From assembly GCA_910574455.1 (NCBI GenBank), contig CAJSYZ010000003.1, positions 4,711,250-4,775,249 of the forward strand: a stretch of DNA of 64,000 nucleotides, written 5' to 3'. The position numbers were made by a program, and so were the translations under genes. Below, one piece after another: positions 1-11,162 of the stretch (its first letter is position 1; every line of letters begins with the position of its first letter). The notes beneath the pieces were generated by a model. That model searched no databases and was not told the origin of the DNA. It saw only the letters and a program-made list of their open reading frames with translations. The stretch comes from Trichaptum fuscoviolaceum (taxonomy: Eukaryota; Basidiomycota; Agaricomycetes; Hymenochaetales; Trichaptaceae).

Positions 1-3000
1 ACAGCAGGACGAGTAAATCCGGTCGACAAGTTGGGACGTTATGTGAGAGGAAGAGAAATGGGCCCTCAGATCCCTTTGGAAGCAACACGCGTGCTGACGG
101 CTTTGTGCACTTCTTTGGCGATCTGCTCTCCAACACCACCGTCTCTTATCAGCCACTTCAATGATGCTCAAGCAACCCTTGCCTCTATAGTGAAGATTTT
201 ACAACACCCGTATGACGATCTAGCACTTCGGACCGCCCTTTGGTCCTTCCTGTGTGTTGCGGTCGAGAAGCAGCCAGCCTTGGCTGTTCTAGTCGTTTCC
301 GGTCAATTCCGCGTCCAGTCAACAAAGGGAAAGACAAAGGTGACGGAAGAATCCGACGAAAAGGTCGATGACCTGTTCCTCTCCTCTGTGAAAACACCTA
401 GTGCAGTGGAAGCTGCATGCAAAACGTTGGCAGGGTGGAAGGAACTTTGGGAAGCCAATCCTCAATTACTTTCATCTGTGATGAAATTTTTGGATGTTGT
501 TTGGAGCAGGAGTCTCGAACATATAACAACACAAGAGCCGTCGAAAGGCGACTCAGAGTTTTGGAAGCATATCTCTGCTGTAGCACGCGAGGAACTTGGA
601 CCATCCCCTGATTATGCAACTCCCCAGAATTCGGAAGCGGAGGGAGGGGTTCGAACAAACCTTCACGAACCCGTTTCAGACCATGCATATCGTGCTCAGA
701 TCAAAGCTCACGCTCTACGGATCATAGGTTCTGATATAGCCATGGGAATTCAACACGGGAAGGACAAGGGAAAAGTTCAGACTCAGCCTACGAGCATAAA
801 AGAGTTCTCCAAGATCTTCCAAAACGAAGACCTTCTTCTCGATGCCATCCACGAGGCAATTGCAAGTCCATACGATCCGGAATTATATGATCGACTTACA
901 GAGGTACTAAAGTCGTCCTTTGCTCCGTTAACAATAGATAGTCTCAGGGCACCAGAACCCGTGGATGAACGAGAGTTTGGCGATAATTTCTTCCTATCGA
1001 TCCCACTCCTGACTGACATATTGCAATCTGCATTGTCACTTGGGGGCGAAGAGGCGGCACACTCCGAGCAAGTGCAGACGCTGGCTCTTTCTGTGAATCT
1101 CAACATGTCACTATCTCATGCGCAGCTATTCCTGGGTGAGGCTTGGGGCTTCTTCCTCGAGCAAGTCAAAGGTCATCTTCGTGGTGACGACTCAGTACGA
1201 TCCGCGATTTTGGCGACTGCAGCAACGGTGTCGAGAGATATTGCACGCGAGACCCGCTCCGGGGACTATATGTGTACGATTCACGGGAGGCGGTTGCGCT
1301 TGTTGCTTGGCCTGCTCGAAGCTGCGTGGTTTTCGGCACAGGATTCAAAGAGCCAGATAAAGAGCTTAATGGGTCTGCTGGAAAGTGTGGGAGGGATGAT
1401 TGGGAGTGAAGCCTTTCCTCCAGGCAAATCGTTCCTACGCCTTGTGACCAACGTCTTCCATCAGAGCCTCCTGCAAATTATCTACTATTGTGCAAAGAGC
1501 TGCGCTTTTCTTGGCGCTGGCAATCATCTCACATCCGAGTATCGGCTTCTCATGGGCAGGACGTTCACGTCGTCCTTGGTCTTGGTAATTGATGCCCTTC
1601 GACTTACCTTTGACATTGCGAGGACAAGAACAGACAGTGAACTTGACCGTGATATGGAATTGTTGGTTGCCGTCTTTCAGCAATGCATCCGCCAAGGATT
1701 GCACACGACCGCTTCTGTATGGCTCACGAGGTGTCAAGAGACAGATGTGATTGGGGCAAGCTCGCAGGTTTTGACTCAGGTCGATATCTCGGGTTTCTCT
1801 GACTTGGCCCTCTTACGAAGTCATGGACAACCTCTCTACTCCCCGCATGTTCTTATGTTCCACCAAGCCTTGGCTTCCGTACCTTTCACAGCGGAGAGAT
1901 TGGCCAGTGAAAACATCATTGCGGCCTACTGCAACAATAGCATCTCAGTCGCTCTTAGTGAAGGTGCAGTCGAGACGACTCTACCAGAACTGCCCGGGGA
2001 ACGAAGTCCAGCTCATCGAGCGTATTGCTTGATGCTGGCCAACCTGTCTGGGATCATCAACTCACTGCAAAGTCCACATCAGTTCATTGAGTTTCAAGTC
2101 GTTGGGTTTGTGCAACTGTACGGGAAGCAAATCTCCAGGTGCCTTTCCTGGAATAATGACGATTCGTTGACGCTACCCTTCCTCGAAGAGCTCGAATATA
2201 CTCTTGGGCTCTTCTACCTCATTACTGACGGATCGCCTTCTTCTTCTCGGAACGGACCTGCATTGTCGCCGGTGCTGCGTGCTTATGTCGATCATGCACT
2301 GCAGCTTTTACAGCAGTTGAACTACGCATTGACGCATCCAAAGCACCTGGCTGGCCTTCTAGAGCCGATCACGCCAGAGGAACGGGCGATCATTGACCGC
2401 GAGACGAACGATCTCTCAGTTACATCATTGAACGACTTGCTTGATGAAACGAAACGACCAGTCATCTCGAAGGTCGTTCGGCGGTTATTTGGAGTCACCA
2501 TTAAGGTTCTGGATACACTCACTGTCCTTGGTGGTGCAGAAATCGTCTTGATTTCTGATTCTGAGGAATGGCCCCTCCGCGACACGGTGATAGTTCCGGT
2601 GTGTTTAGTCTTCGATGTATTACTCAAATACTTTTCGCTAACTATCCTCCTTTTTTTCCAGCACTCAAAAGTGACAATGGGCGAACCTGCCTCTATTGGT
2701 ACACTGCTAGAGCTTGGGAACTGTGCATATGAGACGTTGCGGTTCCTCGCGGACAAAAAACAACCGTTGATAGAAGTAGATCGAAGCAGAGCACTGTCCA
2801 CAATCAAGGTGGTGAGGCAATTGCTTGAGAGCGTTGTCCTCTACGCGTCGACTCAGCTCGTCATGTGGTTGACGAAGCAGGATGGCGAACAAGTAGGTGA
2901 CATGGAGCTGGATGAGAAACAGCAGACGGAGGGGCACGGGTACGGTCATAACGCGGATACTGGAGCTTCCACGCTGAAGGACCGTGAGCGTGAACGGCGA

Positions 3001-3201
3001 ATGAAGCGAAAATCGTTGACCTTGGCGGACCGCCTGCGCCGAGGCATGACTGGTGAAATGACGATGGATCTGCAAGCTCTTGTAACTAAATCCAAGCCGG
3101 TCATTGCAAGAAGCTCAGAAGTTATTGGTGATCCAAAACTTGTGGATTTGATGCACATTATGGGCAGCTTCCTGCAAGACCACGCTGTTAACCCGCAGTA
3201 G
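1..3201 (+). CDS. NUP188: Nucleoporin NUP188, C-terminal part (5' truncated by window edge)
   Basis: The reading frame is open from base 1 and runs to the TAG at 3199-3201, so the gene begins outside the window. About 1,065 residues are visible, all-helical and leucine-rich in the manner of a scaffold nucleoporin; the fragment resembles the C-terminal half of fungal NUP188, a large inner-ring component of the nuclear pore that binds NIC96 and shapes the membrane-side scaffold. Near the C-terminus there is a basic stretch (about 2980-3050, RERERRMKRKS) after a polar linker. Bases 2599-2661 have the features of an in-frame 63-nt intron (GTGTGT donor, CTAAC branch site, T-run, CAG acceptor); reading through it inserts an out-of-character hydrophobic segment. 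The 3' end faces the methionine aminopeptidase gene, stops 121 bp apart. Family assignment rests on overall sequence character rather than a catalytic motif, hence moderate certainty. Confidence 0.75.
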   Translation, partial: TAGRVNPVDKLGRYVRGREMGPQIPLEATRVLTALCTSLAICSPTPPSLISHFNDAQATLASIVKILQHPYDDLALRTALWSFLCVAVEKQPALAVLVVSGQFRVQSTKGKTKVTEESDEKVDDLFLSSVKTPSAVEAACKTLAGWKELWEANPQLLSSVMKFLDVVWSRSLEHITTQEPSKGDSEFWKHISAVAREELGPSPDYATPQNSEAEGGVRTNLHEPVSDHAYRAQIKAHALRIIGSDIAMGIQHGKDKGKVQTQPTSIKEFSKIFQNEDLLLDAIHEAIASPYDPELYDRLTEVLKSSFAPLTIDSLRAPEPVDEREFGDNFFLSIPLLTDILQSALSLGGEEAAHSEQVQTLALSVNLNMSLSHAQLFLGEAWGFFLEQVKGHLRGDDSVRSAILATAATVSRDIARETRSGDYMCTIHGRRLRLLLGLLEAAWFSAQDSKSQIKSLMGLLESVGGMIGSEAFPPGKSFLRLVTNVFHQSLLQIIYYCAKSCAFLGAGNHLTSEYRLLMGRTFTSSLVLVIDALRLTFDIARTRTDSELDRDMELLVAVFQQCIRQGLHTTASVWLTRCQETDVIGASSQVLTQVDISGFSDLALLRSHGQPLYSPHVLMFHQALASVPFTAERLASENIIAAYCNNSISVALSEGAVETTLPELPGERSPAHRAYCLMLANLSGIINSLQSPHQFIEFQVVGFVQLYGKQISRCLSWNNDDSLTLPFLEELEYTLGLFYLITDGSPSSSRNGPALSPVLRAYVDHALQLLQQLNYALTHPKHLAGLLEPITPEERAIIDRETNDLSVTSLNDLLDETKRPVISKVVRRLFGVTIKVLDTLTVLGGAEIVLISDSEEWPLRDTVIVPVCLVFDVLLKYFSLTILLFFQHSKVTMGEPASIGTLLELGNCAYETLRFLADKKQPLIEVDRSRALSTIKVVRQLLESVVLYASTQLVMWLTKQDGEQVGDMELDEKQQTEGHGYGHNADTGASTLKDRERERRMKRKSLTLADRLRRGMTGEMTMDLQALVTKSKPVIARSSEVIGDPKLVDLMHIMGSFLQDHAVNPQ

Positions 3202-3322
3202 TATAGCATAATTGTATGTAACAGTATTAAAAATAATGCCCGTGATAGAGGCCAAGTTTGTTGATAATCTATTGTAAGACAAATTTCGCGCAGTTTCTAC
3301 GCTGCAATCATACTTTTGAATG

Positions 3323-5088
3323 TTACCGAGTGAGGGTATCAACACCAGACTCTGTTATTAGAACTGTATGTTCCGCTTGGGCGCTTCTGCAACCATTCTA
3401 TATCGAAAAAGAGAATGTTGGAAGCATGAGGCTATTTTTATTTTGTCCTTGGCAAGACTGCTGAACTTACCACTGTTGACGCTGTCCATCCGTCAGGAAA
3501 CGTCCATGCTCGTGGGTTACTTCCGACAATCAGGGCGGGCTATCGGCGAAAGTAAGCATCGAATCGAGGTGGTATATATCAGATAGAAGGTTCGGACGGA
3601 ATGGCTGTTGACGAAAGTTTCCGGAAGGACAAAGTCTAAACTTACCTCTATCGTAAAACAATGCCCAGGCAGCATCGTCCCTGGTTCATCGTTTTCTGCT
3701 TGGCATCAAACCAAGGCCATAATGGTTCGAGATGGGAGCGCGTTAGGCAACCATAAAAGTTCATTTAGGAACCAGGACCACGCTCGATCGCAAGGAGAAC
3801 AATACAAATTGCGGAAAGATGCGAAAGCATTCGGTGGTTGACGAGTGCAGTGACGGGCATTGAAAAGAGCGGAGAAGGTTGTTAGTTATCAATATTCAGT
3901 AATAGATGAGCATCGCGTATTCTTGTACTTACGGTGATGCAATATCCAAGGTGGACGATGGAAGACGGAGCCTATACCATGACCGGTGAATTGTTCTGAA
4001 ATGGAAAGATTGCGAGATTTCGCTAGCTCGTGTATAGCGGCCCCAATCTCCTTGAATGGCCTTCCGGGTCCGCAAGCTTGAATTCCTGTCTCGAGTGCAT
4101 CTAGGGTAGATTGAACAAGATGTCGGCCGACTGGGTCCTATATGAGGTCTCCTGAGCCTAGAGCAACTAGCCTAGGTCAAGTGATGCGGACGTACGACAT
4201 CGCCAACAAGGAACGTCGCAGAAGTATCGCCATGGAATCCATCGAGGAAAACTGTTATATCGATATTGACAATATCGCCGTCAACTAGCTTTCGGCTGGT
4301 AGAAATTATTCAGTCAATTTGTGGGTCAAGATATCGAAACGCAAAACTTGCTCATCAGGGATGCCATGTACAACGACGTTATTCACGCTTGTGCAGCATG
4401 ATCGAGGAAACCCCGAGTAAAGCAAAGGGCTAGGGTACGCGTCATTGGCCAGAATAAAGTCATGAACTGCGGAGTCGATTTCATTCGTCGTTATACCGGG
4501 CTTTGTGAAGCAATTTCACATTGATTTTTATGAACAAAAGTCAACTTGCTATGGAAAACTCAATAGCAAACCACTCACGCGCACAAGCTTGCTAGCCATT
4601 CGTAGGACGCGTTTTGCAAGGCTACCAGCGCGTCGGATCCGCTTTTCATCCTCGCTCCCGATTTTGATCCTCCCATCCCCAGTGTATGGATCATGATTGA
4701 AGTTGGAGATCACTTTCTCATCATCCAGAATGGCCTGAGTAGCATCTGCATCTGCTATATTGCCAGAACTAGGATTCCCGAGTCTGCCCTCGCCAACCCG
4801 TCTCCGCGCCACATAGGGTGGTTTAGGAGTTGAATCTGGTACCGTCCGAGGTTTTATATGGCTCACGCCCCAGATGGGAGGATCGGGCGGTAAAATGACT
4901 TCGTAAAGGCCCGGGTCTTCAATTTCTACGTCTTCTTTATCATTTTTGCGCACAGAAGTAGCCCAGAAATATCTCTTCGCATGATAAGACTGTGCAGCAC
5001 ACCTCACATTAAGGATGGATTGACGATATGGGTTGCAACTGAAGATGGTGGTGGTACGAAGTAAGTTCATTATTCGTCGAGATTCCAA
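3323..5088 (-). CDS. MAP1D: Methionine aminopeptidase type 1, mitochondrial-type
   Basis: Removes the initiator methionine from new proteins; a metalloenzyme. The N-terminal exon (4579-5088) starts with a basic, hydroxylated segment typical of a mitochondrial targeting peptide ([18 protein letters not shown]), followed by a linker and the type-1 opening [20 protein letters not shown]. Further exons give [15 protein letters not shown], then [16 protein letters not shown], then [20 protein letters not shown] (with the first metal-binding aspartate), [23 protein letters not shown] (catalytic histidine), [13 protein letters not shown] (metal-binding glutamate) and finally [19 protein letters not shown] before the TAA at 3325-3323. 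All metal ligands visible are those of the family. At least six introns are inferred; the one after VVHGIPDD uses a GC donor (GCAAGT). An in-frame start 18 bp downstream is equally possible. Convergent with NUP188. Confidence 0.9.
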
Positions 5089-7395
5089 GCCCGGAATCTG
5101 CTATAAGCGCGTTTTCGGAGCATGTACAATTTAAACTCCGCGCTAGTACCATGTTTAGCCTCAAGGGGACTTCATAACATCCACTGCCAGTGTACATATG
5201 ATACTTTGTTCATGAGGAAATCAGTGCTTCGCAGTGCTGTGAGTATCGTCATCAAGTTGTGATCATTGACATCAGAAACAGCTTCCAGAGCCTCTCCGTG
5301 GAAATCTTAATGTAATTTCAAGTTATGGAGGAGCTTTGAATTTGTCCTTTGGCGTCGGAAGCTATGGTTGATTCATATCTCCGCGTTCGCATATGATAGT
5401 GTGTTAAAAAACAATAGTCACGGTGAGAGAATACCAAGGGGATTGGACAATAGCGCTGGAAGGGCCCTTCATTTCGATGGTCAAATTTCAAGAAGCGTTT
5501 GTAATTAAAGTAATAGAAGTTGCATTAACCCAACTGAATGGTTTCTACCGGAGAACGCGCACAAACTGACTCCCACCGCCTTGTCCATGTACGTAAAATG
5601 CATTGAAGGTGTATATTGTGCAATTCCATTCCCGAGAACCTTCCTTACGCTCTCTCCTCCCTCCCCCTCTTCCTTCGAAGGGGGGGGGGGGGGGGGGGAT
5701 ACTGCTCGCCAGAAGTAGCAGATACGGTAAGCAATGATGTGATAATGGAAGTGGTAGAGACGAATAAATGCCCTTCAGCCGCTAGGAGAAGTCAAAGTCA
5801 ATGCCGTGCATTCGCCGAAAGGTTTTCTAGATCAAGGATTACCTTCGTACCCCTGGTGTTTTCCAATTTCTTGTCAGATGATAATTGAACATGGAAGAAG
5901 CGAATGGTCCACCTTTAGTCAGACGTATTCCTTTCACCTGTTTCTGGCGTTTGCATAATCTCTCTACCCGGACTGCGGATCGATAAGCTATTTGTTCTTT
6001 ACGTTTCTAGCGAGAGACGATCATACCGTCGCTGTGGATGATGGTTATCTTGACAATCTTGACAATCTTCTCGCTTGCCCGCCTGTACTACAGTGAGCTA
6101 TAAGTGAACCAATGAGTAGAGTTACAATTAGCGTCACGGGCGCTGTTCAAGTTCGCTATATGGGTCCTGCCATCAGAGAATCCCCGAGGCGCCAGCAACA
6201 GGACACCCATGTCTGCAGCCATAAGATGAATCGACGATGAGAACTTTCCTCTGTCAAACTTGTATACGATCCCTCCATGTTCGTTCATCAATTCCCATGC
6301 ATGATCACGAGTTACGCCGCCGGCAGTAGCTGTAATTCGAATTATATCGTTCGCGCGCAACCATGACTTCTGGACGAGCTTCCCATACAGATATTAAGTA
6401 GCCCAGACTTCCAAAGCACTGTTGCAGAAGCGATCTTCGAGACACGATAGGTTCGAGCGAATCGGAAGACGGAGATATCGAAAAAGAATGAGTATCCAGG
6501 ACAAATGCCTTCCATCGGAAAAAGCGGAGTATTGTTTGAACCAATCGAATATAATTTGTATGGGAAATTTTCACCTATACCTCTCAGATTTTGAACGTCA
6601 GAGCGAACCTCATATGTACTTTCGGAACCGCTGACCGAGAATCCTGCGAAGAGTTGTTCATACTCGGCTCAGAATAGAACGCGAAATGCAAGAATGGTAA
6701 CTCAGAGTACGTACGTTTCTTCATCCCTCGGGAATACAAAGACCTAATCATAGCCACTTGAATATGGCTTCTGTTAGATATAAATATCATCTTAGATGCC
6801 AAGGGATAATTAGCGACATTGCGGGTCACTGCAGCGCTACATGTACAAGAGCTCGTGCTCTCCAATTATTTTTCATTGACGACGTGCCTCCGCCGATGGG
6901 CATCTTTCCTGTTGTAAGCGATCTTATTTAGCTAGAGAATAGAAGATACTTAGTACTCCAGTATCCACTTGCGATGGCGATATCAATAAGCTTCAGTGCC
7001 ATGCGTCCTTTGCGAAGGTCCTTTACGGCACTTCTCAAAACATGACCACTATTAGCAGCACACGATGCGGGGTTAGTTTCACCCCCACATAGTGTCCGCA
7101 AGTTCGTGCCCAAACTACCAGTCTTGACAAGGGGACGGAGGCGGACTTCCGGCGCCGTCCCGGAGGGTTTGCTCACTGCACGAGTATGCGAAATGTGAGA
7201 TGTTTCGGGAGGAACCATGCAGGCCATGAGACGCAGCTGAAAGAGAAGTAGCACCACTTGGACGCTGAGGGTTTGACGATCTCATCATCATCTTTACCGG
7301 AATCCCACAGGGACACCGATGGGAAGTCAACAGCAAGCGATTCGAGAATCTATTTGAGTGCAGACGTTGTGAAACAAACGGGTAGCATGACGTGC
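5089..7395. other. Intergenic / weakly coding stretch
   Basis: About 2.3 kb with no gene I can defend. It holds the promoter side of the aminopeptidase gene, a pyrimidine-rich run leading into a 19-base G tract (5680-5698), and on the minus strand several short open stretches (for example 6088-6360 and 6928-7257) whose residue composition is plausible for exons but which match no family I recognise and do not join into one clear model. They could be exons of a lineage-specific gene or chance openings. Confidence 0.4.
5680..5698 (+). repeat. 19-base G homopolymer
   Basis: An uninterrupted run of G directly follows a roughly 30-base C/T-rich run (5650-5678). The strand asymmetry would favour slipped-strand, triplex or G-quadruplex structure, and the length is likely to vary between isolates and be hard to sequence exactly. 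Confidence 0.9.
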
Positions 7396-7732
7396 CTAAG
7401 GTGAAGCCAATCCGGATCCGGAGATTGTGGGTACACGAGCGATCTGGTTTCTTGCATCATTTCCGAATGAAACAGTATATTCTCTTGATAAGTCGGTGGC
7501 AAACGCGTAAACTCGGAGAGTGTGAGGTCTGTCAATCAACAAAGTACTGAATACGAGAAGAAGAACTGAGGGTACTCTTTAGAAATAGAAGTCATTACTT
7601 GCCTTGGAATGGGGTGATTTTGATTACTTTGTATAGCTTACCAGGGCAATATATGGTGAACTGCATAGGGACAGATCGCCGAAAGCCAGGAAGATGGACG
7701 TCGAAACGAAAGATGCCGAATTCAGTCTTCAT
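7396..7732 (-). CDS. Possible small two-exon protein, unknown
   Basis: An ATG at 7732 opens a frame beginning MKTEFGIFRFDVHLPGFRRS. A canonical intron (GTAATG donor after 7599, acceptor TTGACAG before 7528) joins it in frame to KPHTLRVYAFATDLSREYTV and on to a TAG at 7398-7396, giving about 90 residues. No signal peptide or known motif is seen. Further 3' exons in the 5.9-7.3 kb region are possible, since several open minus-strand segments lie there. The splice signals and clean frame are the only support; a 5' fragment of a longer gene or a chance opening remain likely alternatives. Confidence 0.3.
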
Positions 7733-8245
7733 CGTAGTATTCGCTTCGCATGATTCGGAGTTCTAAAAATTGTTTGTAAATGCCGAATGATGCCGAATTA
7801 AACTTCTCTGCTCTCATCTCTCTCCATTTTTACCTGAGGCCTCAGGCTCCGAGGTACATCTGCGCCCATCTCGCCAGATCTACTTTTATTAAAGCTAACT
7901 TACCGGTTACAAAAGACATCAATATGAATCAAAGCTTCCGTTCAGCTTCGACTTCCCCTTTTCTATGGGGCAGGGCGTTCAAAACGACTTATTCCCGAAG
8001 ACGAACTCCCCGCCCCCCCCAGCACTGGCAGTCAACTAAGCGCCTGGATCTACCGATAGTAATACCGAGCGATATCCCTGCTCAGCCCTATACAGTTGAC
8101 CCTTGAAGAGCTTGGTTACGATACATTTTGAGTTTCCGAGCCACGACAAATCGGGATTGCATCAACCAGCTGATTCGGTGTTTACTGTAACCTTTGTATG
8201 TCTACGTGCTGTGCCTGGCTCCCTTTACATTTATAGACTGAAGAT
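7733..8245. other. Intergenic region between divergent genes
   Basis: About 510 bp separating the possible minus-strand small gene from the F-box-like gene. A plus-strand opening at 7780-8106 has no recognisable content. Nothing else is seen apart from likely promoter sequence for the gene starting at 8246. Confidence 0.4.
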
Positions 8246-9550
8246 ATGAACAGGCTGGAATCTTTCCCCCCCGCAGGCTCCGGTAGAGCTCATATTGCCC
8301 CTCAGGAGCTCTCTGGCGTCATGTCTAGACTCCCGCACGCAGGAGCATCTTCGGGCGGCACATCTGCTCAGCACGCTAGTCACTGGACTAGTCGAAGCAG
8401 CACTAATGCACCAGTAGTTCCGGTCGAGATCTTCTACCACATCTGCGAAAATCTACCTCAAAATTCCCTGGCTACTGTTGCGCGCGCCAACACTTCCTTA
8501 GCTCAGGTTTCAGAGCGTTATATGTATCGCCGTTTGCAACTCACAACAATACCTCAAGCTTTACAATGCTTTCAAACGCTGTCCGCTAAAGCTTCTGCAG
8601 CCCAGTCTGTAAGAGAGTTTATCATAATGATCAGGTAGGCGTCTTTCAACCTTTATCCTTCGTTTTCCGGCGAATTCATAATGTCTCTTTTGCAAGTGAT
8701 GCAAGCAGATGTGCAACGGAGTTTGGACCCCGCCTTGCTACCACCCTCAAGACTCTCACACACCTTTCGGCCCTCCATCTTGCAATAGAGGGTCCTTACG
8801 CCCCTGTTCTTCACGAATGTTTTTTCCCGAACCTGGTCACCTTCTCCTCCATAGTTGACCTTTCACCAAACTGGGGTCCGGTAGCCGACTTCCTCAATCG
8901 ACATCCATCGATCTCCGAAGTATGCATGGGCGGGGAGTCGCCTGGCCAGCGCTTCGTGCTCGCGGCCGACGCGCTACCCAACCTTCGTGCGTATATGGGC
9001 TCACGACGGCTTGCGCCCATCTTCGTTCCTGGACGGCCTGTCAATCGCGTCACGCTCGCGTGGCACGCGCCGAACATCGAGCTGGAGGTTGACTGCATCA
9101 TACCGCGCCTTGCTCAATCGTCTTCACCCATCACGAGCTTCAGTTGCGCGACATTTGGCTGGTCGAGCGCGCTGATACGATCAGTCGCGGAGAACTTACC
9201 AAAGCTCCGGTCTATCCGATTTCATAACATATCGGCGGACTACTATAACGAGGCCGTTCGTATTCTTAGTCCATTATGTACATTTCGTGTCTTATTGACG
9301 TTGTGCTGTTCTTTTCATGTTTATTTAGGAACTGATAACGACACTTTCTGATGTGTTGGCAGCGTTTCCGGAGCTAGCAAGACTGGAGTTGCCTTGCCGT
9401 GGCCCCCTTCGCACGATACTCACTAGCAAAGACGAGTCGGAAGGAACGAAAGCTTGGAAGACGCTTGCGCCGCGCCTATCTACCATCGTGTTCCCGAGCG
9501 GACGCATGTGGTTGTGCTCGAGTGACGGCAGCTGGAGTCAACACCACTGA
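8246..9550 (+). CDS. F-box/leucine-rich-repeat-like protein
   Basis: Three exons (8246-8634, 8709-9277, 9363-9550) join in frame to a predicted 381-residue protein ending at the TGA at 9548. After a serine- and glycine-rich N-terminus, residues about 57-95 (VPVEIFYHICENLPQNSLAT, then ANTSLAQVSERYMYRRL) form an F-box-like helix set; the rest alternates short hydrophobic strands and helices (TLKTLTHLSALHLAIEG, VADFLNRHPSISEV, ENLPKLRSIRFHNI) like degenerate leucine-rich repeats. Such proteins usually act as substrate receptors of SCF ubiquitin ligases, and Agaricomycetes carry hundreds of them; the substrate is unknown. The third intron has a good alternative acceptor, so the junction near residue 320 is uncertain. 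It is not obviously related to the three F-box paralogues at 56-62 kb. Confidence 0.7.
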
Positions 9551-11137
9551 GCACTTCACCGTGGCGGAGTTAGTAGGCCGAAATGCTCGGGATTTAGCTC
9601 ATGGTCGACCAAAAAAAGCACTATACGCTGACATTCAGTCTCCTGGCACTAATGAGTGTACTCGCCGTCGTTGCAAGCGGGTCGCGCGATAATATCAAGG
9701 GTTCACCGAAATGCCAGGACGCTGGATGCTAATTTTAGTCCACTCTCCCTGGGTCCAATTAAGATTACTCTCATAGGCCCTTACAAGCCCTTTTCTATTT
9801 ACAGAGTTGTACCGAATATCCCGTTGTCCCAAGTGTGCTGGGCAAGAAGATAGCTTCCTGCCGGAGCTTGGCAGAACAGTTCCGTGCTGTGGGGGATGAA
9901 CTTAGTTGCCGCCTTCTATTCGATATGTACCTTTCTCTCATCGTATATTTATAGGTTATTCTTATTCAACTTTTCTTCATTCGTGATGATCAGAAATATG
10001 TTAGCATTCAAGTTTCGTAAGGAGACTGATGTCTTCGCGGCATTGTTCGATGAGAGGTGAGAGTTTGGATACAAGATTGGACAACCTATTCTGGATCTAT
10101 CTTCACAAAATACTCATGATCTGTCCCGCATTGGCGCAAATCTGATACGTACTTACACGAGTTAGATCCGTTCTCACATTATCACGATGCTGCTACGGTA
10201 CCGGGCGTCTCCGTACGACGAGATTTTAGCATGGAGATGGACCCAGATTACCCCGCGGAGCGATCATTTCGAATGGCATCGAGACCGGAAGACTCAGGCT
10301 TACGTTCGGACGCAATAGAAACCATACCTCTTGATGTTGCCTGATCTTCAGCCAAGCGCACAACTCAAACATCATTCATCTTCCGGCGCACGGCGAATGG
10401 CGCAGGGGCACGGAGACGTACGAACTGAACAGGAAAGAAATGCGTGTGTTTTGTTAGGCGAATGAACATCTCACGAGAGTGGCCGAAGTGACTTTGAATT
10501 CGATGAATTTCTGATTGGACCTTGGAAAAAGTAGATCGCTATTCGGCGACGCTCGGGTGCCATGGTTGATCTGAGCCAACAGAGAGCTTTGAAACAGATT
10601 TGATCATCCAGGTAAGCTCTGGCTTGCCAGACAAGGTCCCGATGAAGCTGCCAAACCACAGCACTAGCCCGTCTTGTCCCGAATCCATGAGGAGAGAAAG
10701 GTTTGTGTTCTAATTCTTCTCCGAGCGCAAATCCTTGCGCGTGAGTTCAGCTACTATGTCTTCCCAGTTATCAGAAAGTTGAGCCAGCCTGAAGCCCTGA
10801 GTCCCCAGTAGAGTGGGCCAATATACTGAGTCTATAGCCTTATGGGACGTACATCCGGCCATCCTACTTCTGTTAGGCCCATCTCAGCAGTTTATCAACT
10901 GAGATTTTTTGCTCACGTACTACTTGAAGTCACTAATATCTGAAGGGGATTTTCGCAATCGTTTGAAGTAGCCCTGGATTCGAAGCTCTCTCAATATTTA
11001 CAGCCAGTACATGGGACTGAAGAGCCTGTGTTGAGCACAAGAATGTGCAAATAACTACATTTTATGAACGAAATTTGGTAGGGGGAAAGGAGGACGGTTG
11101 GAGACGAGGGGCCAAGTGAGGAGATTGAAAAATCAAT
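9551..11137. other. Gene-poor stretch with coding-like fragments
   Basis: About 1.6 kb without a complete gene. On the plus strand, 9986-10057 (MLAFKFRKETDVFAALFDER, then a GTGAGA donor) and 10166-10345 (DPFSHYHDAATVPGVSVRRD, continuing to MASRPEDSGLRSDAIETIPL and a stop) look like the last exons of a protein, the second resembling a polar cytoplasmic tail. I could not link them to upstream exons or to a family, so they are noted here rather than called as a gene. They may be another gene relic, like those that follow. Confidence 0.4.
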
Positions 11138-11162
11138 TCCCGCTACCCCTTGGGTAGCTGGG
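11138..11162. repeat. GGGTAGC hairpin element, copy 1
   Basis: GCTACCC (11142-11148) and GGGTAGC (11152-11158) form a perfect 7-bp inverted repeat around a 3-base loop. The same GGGTAGC core recurs at 12524 and 15679, at the outer and inner borders of two pseudogenes. See the findings for what this may mean. Confidence 0.6.

Noticed and set aside
3700..3740. GGTTCGA-like sequence considered as a tRNA T-loop
   Set aside because: No acceptor stem or D-loop could be paired around it, and it lies within the aminopeptidase gene.
5616..5888. Plus-strand frame through the poly-G tract
   Set aside because: The glycine run comes from the homopolymer; there is no splice context, conserved motif or neighbour support.
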